From Brevundimonas sp. (GTDB lineage Bacteria > Pseudomonadota > Alphaproteobacteria > Caulobacterales > Caulobacteraceae): a stretch of 64,000 nucleotides of DNA. Shown here in pieces: positions 1-6,023 of this stretch. Each line of letters starts with the position of its first letter. Positions within the stretch are counted from its first letter, which is position 1. The notes under the pieces were generated by a model. That model saw nothing but the letters and a program-made list of their open reading frames with translations, made no database searches and was not told the DNA's origin. The stretch lies in assembly GCF_003248455.1 (NCBI RefSeq), contig NZ_QFNM01000001.1, positions 45,644-109,643 on the forward strand, given 5' to 3'. The position numbers and the translations under genes were made by a program.

Positions 1-31
1 CGATGTGGAGCAGAATATCCGTCATGGCCAT
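1..31 (-). CDS. 5' end of a possible universal stress protein (partial, runs off the left edge)
   Basis: Only the first ten codons are in the window and read MAMTDILLHI. UspA-domain proteins commonly open with a short strand of the type MxxILLHxD, which is the reason for the guess. A GAGGA Shine-Dalgarno lies about 8 bases before the ATG at 31, so this start is preferred over in-frame ATGs further out at 58 and 67. An FNR/FixK-like palindrome is centred 60 bases upstream. The identity rests on ten residues plus context (ribosome hibernation and anaerobic genes next door), so it is weak. Confidence 0.4.
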   Translation of the reverse strand, partial: MAMTDILLHI

Positions 32-84
32 GGGGCAATCCTCGTTGAATGCCGACATTTCCATCATCCAGGGCGACGAGGTCG

Positions 85-98
85 TTGACCCAGGTCAA
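85..98 (-). promoter_or_regulatory. FNR/FixK-type box upstream of the left-edge gene
   Basis: A perfect inverted repeat, TTGAC-CTGG-GTCAA read on the minus strand, matching the TTGA-N6-TCAA consensus of FNR/FixK regulators. It is one of six such boxes in the first 12.4 kb. The remaining DNA up to 338 contains no convincing gene. Confidence 0.7.
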
Positions 99-337
99 AG
101 ACTTGAGCGCAATGGCAGAAAGTCTCCGCCAAGCATATCTGCGTCCAAATGCCACGCAGGTCTTTTTGGAACAGTTTCATATGCCGATCCCGTCCTCGCT
201 AGAGAAAGTAGACCGGCTCTCATGACTGTATATTGGACTCCCATGCATTCTTTTTTCATCATGCGAACGTGATCAGCGACTCCGCAACCAATAACGCTCT
301 CGACCGCTAATTTCATAGAACAATCACGGAGAGAATT

Positions 338-556
338 ATGTCGTCGAACCAGACTGAACAGGACGCCGCGCAGGTCGAGATCGCCAAACGGGCGATGGAA
401 ATGAAGACAGCTGCGCCGGCGCCCCATCACCCCGCTCCCGACCAGACTTCGAACCCGGGCATGAATGACACGCCCAATACAAAGATCGCGCCCTCCGGCG
501 CCTTTGATGCGGAGGGCCAACGGCCTGTGCTGGAGCGGTCTCGCAAGGTCCGTTGA
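338..556 (+). CDS. small hydrophilic hypothetical protein, 72 aa
   Basis: The ATG is preceded by a GGAGAGA ribosome binding site. The product is Pro/Ala/Asn-rich, polar and probably disordered, with no signal peptide, membrane segment or recognised domain. It ends 30 bases before the hibernation factor gene and points the same way, so the two are probably co-transcribed. I do not recognise the family. The good Shine-Dalgarno and tight spacing are the main support for it being real. Confidence 0.5.
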   Translation: MSSNQTEQDAAQVEIAKRAMEMKTAAPAPHHPAPDQTSNPGMNDTPNTKIAPSGAFDAEGQRPVLERSRKVR

Positions 557-586
557 ATTTTGAGTTACATACAGTTGGGAGACACC

Positions 587-910
587 ATGGATATTCAGAT
601 CAACACTTCGAACAACCTCGAGGGCCGCAATGCCGTCGTCGAGCATTTGGAAACCGTCGTCCGCGATCGGCTCTCGCGCTTTGAAAACCGCCTGACGCGC
701 GTCGAACTCCACGTCGGGGATGAGAACGGCGACCGAAGCATTGGCGGTGACATCCGATGCCAGATCGAAGCGCGCCCGGCGGGTCGGGATCCGGTGTCGG
801 TCAGCGAGCAGGCCGACACGATTGATCAAGCCGCCAGCGGCGCGCTCGGCAAGCTCGCAACGCTTCTGGATCGGTCGTTCGGAAAACTGACCGACCGAAA
901 AGGTCACTAG
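587..910 (+). CDS. hpf: ribosome hibernation-promoting factor / sigma-54 modulation family protein (short type)
   Basis: A 107-residue protein of the HPF/RaiA family, which binds the 30S subunit between the A and P sites and silences ribosomes in stress or stationary phase. Family features visible are the opening strand MDIQINTSNNLE, the helix around EHLETVVRDRLSRFENRL, the strand RVELHVGDENG, and a C-terminal helix. It lacks the long C-terminal dimerisation domain, so it is a short type. The start at 587 is chosen because GGGAGA lies 6 bases upstream; an in-frame extension to 560 has no binding site. A ribosome-linked DUF883 gene lies just downstream on the other strand. Confidence 0.8.
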   Translation: MDIQINTSNNLEGRNAVVEHLETVVRDRLSRFENRLTRVELHVGDENGDRSIGGDIRCQIEARPAGRDPVSVSEQADTIDQAASGALGKLATLLDRSFGKLTDRKGH

Positions 911-1030
911 GCGCCAAAACCGGTGACCGCCGCGCCGCACTGAAGGGTGCAAGGATCGCGCTGTCGTGAGGCCTGGGGAATCAGGATCATCCTTCAGACG
1001 CGCGACCGACGCGAAGAACCGACGACAGGT

Positions 1031-1051
1031 CCCGGCGCCAAAGGCGCCGGG
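1031..1051. terminator. strong hairpin between convergent genes
   Basis: A 9-bp perfect stem CCCGGCGCC/GGCGCCGGG with an AAA loop sits between the 3' ends of the hibernation factor gene and the minus-strand DUF883 gene. There is no clear T-run on either side, so it is a bidirectional terminator-like hairpin rather than a textbook intrinsic terminator. Confidence 0.55.
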
Positions 1052-1065
1052 GTCTGCGTTTGCGG

Positions 1066-1371
1066 TCACGATTGTGAGAAGCGGATCAAGGCGAAGGTGG
1101 CGAGCAGGGCCACGAGTCCACCGGCGACCACGCTGGTCGTAACGGGATAGGCGCGCACAGTCGCCGAAACCTGTTCGCGCGTGGTTGCGGCGGACGAACC
1201 TGCCGCCTCGCTTAACTGCTCGGCCGCCCGCGTGATGGCCTCTGCCGAACGTGCGACAGCGTCTTCGGCGTCTGCGCCAGTCTTCTTTGCGGCGTCCTGA
1301 AGGTGGTTGGCGGCTTCGTCGGCAAGCGCGTGCAGATCACGGCTCAAGGTCTTCAAGGCGGAATGCGTCAT
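1066..1371 (-). CDS. DUF883 family (ElaB/YqjD-like) membrane-anchored ribosome-binding protein
   Basis: A 101-residue protein with a long Ala-rich amphipathic helix (about residues 5-75) and one C-terminal membrane segment (YPVTTSVVAGGLVALLATFA) followed by a short basic tail. This is the layout of the ElaB/YqjD/DUF883 family, whose E. coli members tether stationary-phase ribosomes to the inner membrane. The start at 1371 is set by AAAGGAG 7 bases upstream. A near-consensus FNR-type box is centred about 61 bases before the start. Next to hpf it suggests joint ribosome parking under energy limitation (inference). Confidence 0.75.
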   Translation of the reverse strand: MTHSALKTLSRDLHALADEAANHLQDAAKKTGADAEDAVARSAEAITRAAEQLSEAAGSSAATTREQVSATVRAYPVTTSVVAGGLVALLATFALIRFSQS

Positions 1372-1425
1372 GGCTGACTCCTTTGGATGACGCCCACACT
1401 GAAGCCGACCCCACGCTGCAAGTCG

Positions 1426-1439
1426 GTGATCTGGATCAA
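1426..1439. promoter_or_regulatory. FNR/FixK-type box between DUF883 and BON genes
   Basis: TTGAT-CCAG-ATCAC on the minus strand, one mismatch from the TTGA-N6-TCAA palindrome. It lies in the divergent intergenic region, 61 bases (centre) from the DUF883 start and about 92 bases from the BON start, so it could serve either or both. Confidence 0.6.
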
Positions 1440-1524
1440 GGTGACGACGGGGCGACAGGCCTAGGGTCCGGCCATCGCAGGACACGCTCTTCTCGAGCAG
1501 GCCGCTCCGGCGATGGAGGCCATC

Positions 1525-2061
1525 GTGAGAACCCAAACCTTAAGCACGCTTGTCGGGGCGGCCCTGTCGTCCGAACCGGAGTTGGACGCCGGCGCGATCA
1601 CGGTGATGAACGACGGCTGCGTGGTCACCCTAGGAGGTTCGGTCGACAGTCTGGCCCAGCGGATCGCCGCCCAAAAGGCTGCGCTTCGAGCCGACGGCGT
1701 CCACGGCCTGGCGATGGACATTGAAATCAGACGTCCTGGCGAAGAAGACTTTTCTGACGGCGCGATCGCCAGGGACGCCGTGGACTGTCTCGAACGCGAC
1801 AAGATCGTCGCAGGGGCGAAGATCCAGGTCATCGTCGATGACGGCATCCTCACCCTCAGCGGGAGAGTGCAACATGCTTGGCAGCGGCTGGCCGCGAGCA
1901 GCGCCGTGCACGAAGCGCACGGTCTCCTGGGCGTCATCAACGACATCATCGTCTCGCCCCCCATCGGCGCTTCGCGCAGGCCCGCGCCGTACCCAGGGCG
2001 GTCGGCGATCACGCGGGCCTGGCCGGCGCCCGGTGACTACGGCCGGTCGACGACATCTTGA
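1525..2061 (+). CDS. BON-domain protein with two BON repeats
   Basis: A 178-residue protein with two BON domains (about residues 5-70 and 80-150). Each has the pattern hydrophobic helix, VTLGGSVDS or LTLSGRVQH strand, then an alanine-rich helix and a V/I-x-N-D/DIEI strand. BON domains in the OsmY family bind membranes or small molecules and are often osmotic or stationary-phase stress proteins. No signal peptide is seen, so it is probably cytoplasmic. The GTG start at 1525 is preferred because GGAGG lies 5 bases upstream; an ATG at 1513 is in frame but overlaps that site. It probably heads the operon running into the kinase, oxidase and dehydrogenase genes. Confidence 0.75.
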   Translation: MRTQTLSTLVGAALSSEPELDAGAITVMNDGCVVTLGGSVDSLAQRIAAQKAALRADGVHGLAMDIEIRRPGEEDFSDGAIARDAVDCLERDKIVAGAKIQVIVDDGILTLSGRVQHAWQRLAASSAVHEAHGLLGVINDIIVSPPIGASRRPAPYPGRSAITRAWPAPGDYGRSTTS

Positions 2062-2121
2062 AACCCTATGCCTGGGTCGGAACATCCGGCTGGCGTTATG
2101 GCCCCCCGGGAGTGGCCCTCT

Positions 2122-3180
2122 ATGTCCACATCACTTGATCCGCCTCATGACACCGCGTTGAATCTTGCGCTGTCCCTAATCTCCGCCTCGGTCGCGCCTG
2201 TCTTGCTGCTCGACGGCGACCTTGCGGTCGTCGCCGCCAGTCAGAGCTTCATGGAGACTTTCAACGTCGGACTCGAAGATATCCCTGGCGCGCGCCTTGC
2301 CGATCTTGGCGACGGCGAATGGAATGTGCCGCAGCTCTGGTCGTTGCTCAAGGCCACCGCCTATGGGCAGGCTTCGATCCGCGCTTATGAAATGGACCTC
2401 AGGTCGTCGCAAGGCGTGCGTCGCCTCGTCGTGAACGCTCAACGTCTCGACTACGGCGACGGACACGGTGTCCGGCTTTTGCTCTCCATCCAGGACATCA
2501 CAAACGCGCTTGAGAGAGAGCGCCAGCGAGAGTCTCTCATCCGGCAGAAGGATGATCTCATCCGCGACAAGGCTGTTCTGGTGCAGGAGGTCCAGCACCG
2601 AACCGCCAATAGCCTTCAGATCATCGCCAGCGTCCTGATGCAGGGTGTCCGCAAGGTGGGATCGGACGAGAGCCGCGATCATCTGCGAGACGCTCACCAG
2701 AGGATCATGTCCGTCGCTGCCGTTCAGCGCCAGCTGGCCGGTTCGGATCTGGGCGACGTGGAGTTGCGCGGCTACTTCACGGACCTGTGCCGTAGCATCG
2801 GGGACTCGATGATCCGCGATCACAACCAGCTCAGCCTGAAGGTCACGGTCGATGACAGCATCGCCCCATCGGGGAAGTCTGTCAGCCTGGGCCTGATCGT
2901 CACCGAACTGGTGATCAACGCGCTCAAACATGCCTTCCCCAACGATCGCGACGGCGAAATCGATGTCGATTATCGCGCGCAGGGCGACGGCTGGACGCTC
3001 ATGGTCTGCGACAACGGCGTCGGCCTGCCCGAAGGTCCAGGCACAGCAAAGCCTGGACTCGGCACGGGCATCGTCCAGGCGCTCGCCAACCAACTCGGCG
3101 CGGTGATCGACGTGGCGAACGGCAAGCCAGGGCTGCGCGTGTCGATCGTCTGCCCTCCCTCCACCCTCGCCAAGTCCTGA
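2122..3180 (+). CDS. PAS / HisKA_2 sensor histidine kinase
   Basis: A soluble 352-residue kinase. Residues about 10-125 look like a PAS-type sensory domain (SVAPVLLLDGDLAVVAASQSF, ending ILSIQDITN in style). A short coiled coil is followed by the HisKA_2 phosphoacceptor motif EVQHRTANSLQ with His159, then an HATPase_c domain with N box ELVINALKHAF, G1 DNGVGLP and G2 GLGTGI. HisKA_2/HWE kinases are abundant in Alphaproteobacteria. No transmembrane segment is visible, so the signal is probably intracellular. The ATG at 2122 has GGGAG about 10 bases upstream; an extension to 2068 is possible. No response regulator gene is adjacent; the nearest is at 16657. The gene ends 12 bases before the alternative oxidase gene. 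Confidence 0.85.
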   Translation: MSTSLDPPHDTALNLALSLISASVAPVLLLDGDLAVVAASQSFMETFNVGLEDIPGARLADLGDGEWNVPQLWSLLKATAYGQASIRAYEMDLRSSQGVRRLVVNAQRLDYGDGHGVRLLLSIQDITNALERERQRESLIRQKDDLIRDKAVLVQEVQHRTANSLQIIASVLMQGVRKVGSDESRDHLRDAHQRIMSVAAVQRQLAGSDLGDVELRGYFTDLCRSIGDSMIRDHNQLSLKVTVDDSIAPSGKSVSLGLIVTELVINALKHAFPNDRDGEIDVDYRAQGDGWTLMVCDNGVGLPEGPGTAKPGLGTGIVQALANQLGAVIDVANGKPGLRVSIVCPPSTLAKS

Positions 3181-3192
3181 AAGGACGCCCCT

Positions 3193-3912
3193 ATGGTCAA
3201 CTCCATCCTCTCCCCCGATCACGAGGCGCTGACTGCAGAGCGGAAGGCGGAGCCCTCCATCCACCATATGCCGCACGGGTTCTCGGACCGGTTCGCCCTG
3301 GGGTTCACCAAACTCCTTCGGGTCTGCGCCGACACCTTCTTCGCCAAGCGATACGGACACCGGGCCATCGTGTTGGAGACCGTGGCGGCCGTGCCCGGCA
3401 TGGTGGGAGCGACGATCCAGCACCTCACCTGCCTGCGCCGGATGAAAGACGACGACGGCTGGATCCGCACCTTGATGGAAGAAGCGGAGAACGAGCGCAT
3501 GCACCTGATGACCTTCATCGAGGTGGCCAAGCCGACGTACTTCGAACGGCTGGTGATACAACTCGCCCAGGCGATCTTCTATGTCGGCTTCTTCCTGCTC
3601 TACCTGGTGTCCGCACGCACGGCTCACCGGGTTGTCGGCTATTTCGAGGAGGAGGCGGTGATCAGCTACACCCTCTATCTCAACGAGATCGACGAGGGCC
3701 GTTCTCCCAATGTCCCCGCACCAGAGATCGCGATCCATTACTGGAAGATGGCGCCGGATGCGACCTTGCGGGACGTCGTACTCCTCGTCCGGGCTGACGA
3801 GGCTCACCATCGCGACGTCAATCACGGCTTCGCCAGCACCTTGAACGGCGAAATCACCGATCGCGCCCAGGCCGCGCCCTACCCTGCCCACGCTGCAGAA
3901 ATCCGGGCCTGA
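3193..3912 (+). CDS. aox: alternative oxidase (cyanide-insensitive ubiquinol oxidase)
   Basis: A 239-residue di-iron ubiquinol oxidase that reduces O2 to water without pumping protons. All four helix motifs carrying iron ligands are visible: LETVAAVPGMV, EEAENERMHLM (ExxH), EEEAVISYT, and ADEAHHRDVNH (ExxH). Two hydrophobic stretches (around FYVGFFLLYLVSA) fit interfacial membrane binding. Length matches bacterial AOX proteins, which lack the plant targeting extension. It lies between a kinase gene (12 bases upstream) and lactate dehydrogenase (4 bases downstream), so electron overflow and fermentation are genetically coupled. Bacterial AOX is patchily distributed, so its presence is notable. 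Confidence 0.9.
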   Translation: MVNSILSPDHEALTAERKAEPSIHHMPHGFSDRFALGFTKLLRVCADTFFAKRYGHRAIVLETVAAVPGMVGATIQHLTCLRRMKDDDGWIRTLMEEAENERMHLMTFIEVAKPTYFERLVIQLAQAIFYVGFFLLYLVSARTAHRVVGYFEEEAVISYTLYLNEIDEGRSPNVPAPEIAIHYWKMAPDATLRDVVLLVRADEAHHRDVNHGFASTLNGEITDRAQAAPYPAHAAEIRA

Positions 3913-3916
3913 GCCG

Positions 3917-4882
3917 ATGTCTCTTGCGTCTCCTGTCCCTTCGTTCGGCCGCATCGCGATCATCGGCGCCGGGCACGTCGGTGCGACCGCCGCTTACGCC
4001 ATCATGCTTCGCGCCCTCGTGCGCGAGATCGTCATCATCGACCAGAACGCCGCCCTGGCCGAAGCCGAGGCGGCGGACATCGCCGACGCCAACGCCCTGG
4101 CGCGACCCGCTCGGGTCTGGGCCGGAGACTACGCTGACGCCGCCAGCGCCGGTATCGCCGTCATCACCGCCGGCGGCGCAACGCAAGGGTCGCAGAGCCG
4201 GCTTTCCGTAGCGGCCGAAAGCGCAGCCATCGTCAAAGACTGCGTGGGCAGTCTGATGAGGGCGGGCTTCAAAGGCGTCTTGCTCGTCGCGGCGAACCCG
4301 GTCGATTTGATGACCCTCGTCGCCGCCGGATGCTGCGGACTTCCTGCGGGGCGGGTCATCGGCACCGGCACTCTTTTGGACACCAGCCGGCTGAAGCAGA
4401 CGCTGTCGCAAGCGCTCGCCGTCGCTCCGGCGTCGATCGAGGGCCTCGTCCTTGGCGAGCACGGCGACAGCGAAGTCGTTTGCTTTTCGACGGTCCGGAT
4501 CGGCGGACAGCCCCTCGATCCCTGCGGTGGAGACCAGCCTCGGATCGACAAGGCCTTGATCGCGCGCCAGGTTCGTGACGCTGGCTACGACATCGTCAAG
4601 GGAAAGGGGTATACCTCCTACGGCGTGGCGACAGCGATCGTTCGCATTTGCGAAGCGATCATACGCGACGAGCGCGCCGTTTTGCCGGTGTCCACACAGC
4701 TCACCGGTCAGTATGGATTTTCTGGGCTCTGCTTGAGTCTGCCCTGCATCATCGGCGCAGAAGGCGTGGAGAAAATCCTCGCCCCCGAACTTGATCCGCA
4801 TGAGGTGGCCGCGCTGGCGACATCCGCCGAGGTGTTGCGGACAGCCTTTGAATCCCTGTCCGCTTCAGGGCTGATGCCGTGA
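3917..4882 (+). CDS. ldh: L-lactate dehydrogenase (LDH/MDH superfamily)
   Basis: A 321-residue NAD-dependent 2-hydroxyacid dehydrogenase that would reduce pyruvate to lactate and regenerate NAD+. It has the Rossmann glycine motif GAGHVGA near the N-terminus, Asp (IIDQN) after the second strand for NADH, the substrate-binding GTLLDTSRL with its Arg, and the catalytic His in GEHGDSE. The specificity loop reads TQGSQSR: a Gln rather than the Arg of malate dehydrogenases supports lactate, but the loop seems one residue shorter than usual, so specificity is not certain. It starts 4 bases after the alternative oxidase gene and probably shares its mRNA. Confidence 0.8.
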   Translation: MSLASPVPSFGRIAIIGAGHVGATAAYAIMLRALVREIVIIDQNAALAEAEAADIADANALARPARVWAGDYADAASAGIAVITAGGATQGSQSRLSVAAESAAIVKDCVGSLMRAGFKGVLLVAANPVDLMTLVAAGCCGLPAGRVIGTGTLLDTSRLKQTLSQALAVAPASIEGLVLGEHGDSEVVCFSTVRIGGQPLDPCGGDQPRIDKALIARQVRDAGYDIVKGKGYTSYGVATAIVRICEAIIRDERAVLPVSTQLTGQYGFSGLCLSLPCIIGAEGVEKILAPELDPHEVAALATSAEVLRTAFESLSASGLMP

Positions 4883-4890
4883 CCCTGCCG

Positions 4891-4904
4891 TTGACCTGGA
4901 TCAA
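4891..4904 (+). promoter_or_regulatory. FNR/FixK-type box upstream of cytochrome c gene
   Basis: TTGAC-CTGG-ATCAA, a full match to TTGA-N6-TCAA. Its centre is 42 bases before the ATG of the cytochrome gene, which would put a class II transcription start almost on the start codon. Confidence 0.7.
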
Positions 4905-4939
4905 CGACGGGGTGTCGTAACGCGGGTCAATGTCGGGGT

Positions 4940-5356
4940 ATGTCCCTACTCTCCGCCGCGCGCCACACCGTGGTCCTGGTCACTGCTCTGACCCTGGCCT
5001 CGTGCGAGTCCGCCGTTCCCAATCCATCCCAGGGTCCGATGACGACCCAGACTCCATCATTGTCGATCGCCCTGCAAACCGAGGCCGCCTCACGCGGACG
5101 CGCCCTGGCGATCATCGGCTGCGCGAGTTGCCACGCCATCGATCCCACCGGATCGAGCGCCTTGGCGTCCGCTCCGCCCTTCCGCGATGTGGTGCGTCGC
5201 CGATCGCTTGACGATCTTGAGACAGCCTTCGCCACAGGCCTTGTCACCTCTCACCCCGCCATGCCCGCTTACGTTTTCAGGGCCAGCGAAATTGACGACC
5301 TGGTCGCCTATCTGGAGACGCTTCGGTCGCGGCCGATGTCCGAGGCCTCTCGCTAG
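4940..5356 (+). CDS. lipoprotein c-type cytochrome
   Basis: A 138-residue monohaem cytochrome c. The N-terminus has a hydrophobic stretch followed by a lipobox (TLASC, Cys about residue 21), so the mature protein is probably tethered to the membrane facing the periplasm. The haem motif CASCH is near residue 61 and the axial Met probably lies in HPAMPAY. The C-terminus has the usual helix EIDDLVAYLETL. It could carry electrons to a terminal oxidase or accept them in peroxide defence. There is no clear Shine-Dalgarno, and an FNR-type box lies 42 bases upstream. Its last 4 bases overlap the convergent DUF1275 gene. Confidence 0.8.
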   Translation: MSLLSAARHTVVLVTALTLASCESAVPNPSQGPMTTQTPSLSIALQTEAASRGRALAIIGCASCHAIDPTGSSALASAPPFRDVVRRRSLDDLETAFATGLVTSHPAMPAYVFRASEIDDLVAYLETLRSRPMSEASR

Positions 5357-6021
5357 CTGCGGCGAACCTTTGCTGACGCGGCGCTCTCTTGGGGCCCCAT
5401 GAAGAGCGTGACTGTCGTCAGGCTTGCCATGACGAACACCGCGCCGACCAGGGCGTTCGGTCCGAACGCGCGATAGGCCAGAGCGCCGATGATCGCCCCG
5501 GCCAAAAGCCCGCTCCACAGAAGCAGGAACGGCGCCCAGCCGAACCGGTCGCCGCCCACAAGCGCCGCCGTCAATCGCTTTCCCATCTTCACAAGGGCGC
5601 CGGTCATGTAGGTCAAACCGATCCGGACCTCGCCATCTTCCGCAAACACGGTGTTCTCGGCTCCCATGGCGAGCACCATCGGTATCGCCACGAGCAGCCC
5701 GGCCCCAAGCCAGTGAAGAACCACGGCCAACGCGAGCAGAATGGTCACCAGGCCTAGCACAGCGGGGCGCCGCCAGATCGTGGCGAGCCGACCGACCAGC
5801 GCACCGAGCATTACGCCGATGACGAAGGTCACGAGCAGCAAGGCCGCGAGCCCGGCGTGCGCCGGCTCTTCGACCAGTCCGATCCCAAGCCGGGTGGTGT
5901 TGCCGCTCATGAAGGACACGAAGAAGCCCCCCGTGACCAGAAACCCGATCGCATCGACATAGCCGGCGACCGCGGAAAAGGCGGCGGCCAGCGCCCGCGT
6001 GCGATTATCGGACTGCAGCAC
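5353..6021 (-). CDS. DUF1275 (YoaK) family integral membrane protein
   Basis: A 222-residue protein with six or so hydrophobic helices. Family hallmarks are the opening AGYVDAIGFLVTGGFFVSFMSGNTTRLG, and MGAENTVFAEDG with TYMTGALVKMG in the second half. The function of YoaK/DUF1275 proteins is unknown; they are probably small transporters. It starts 3 bases after the GH65 gene ends and points the same way, so it may be the last gene of the phosphomutase-phosphorylase operon. Confidence 0.8.
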   Translation of the reverse strand: MLQSDNRTRALAAAFSAVAGYVDAIGFLVTGGFFVSFMSGNTTRLGIGLVEEPAHAGLAALLLVTFVIGVMLGALVGRLATIWRRPAVLGLVTILLALAVVLHWLGAGLLVAIPMVLAMGAENTVFAEDGEVRIGLTYMTGALVKMGKRLTAALVGGDRFGWAPFLLLWSGLLAGAIIGALAYRAFGPNALVGAVFVMASLTTVTLFMGPQESAASAKVRRS

Positions 6022-6023
6022 CG

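Noticed and set aside
2134..2147. TTGA-N6-TCAT sequence resembling an FNR box
   Set aside because: It is imperfect and lies inside the first codons of the histidine kinase gene, where an activator site would not work.
2176..3963. 595-residue open frame on the minus strand
   Set aside because: It runs exactly antisense to the kinase and alternative oxidase genes, which have clear domains. Its product is a low-complexity Asp/Val/Arg-rich shadow with no ribosome binding site.
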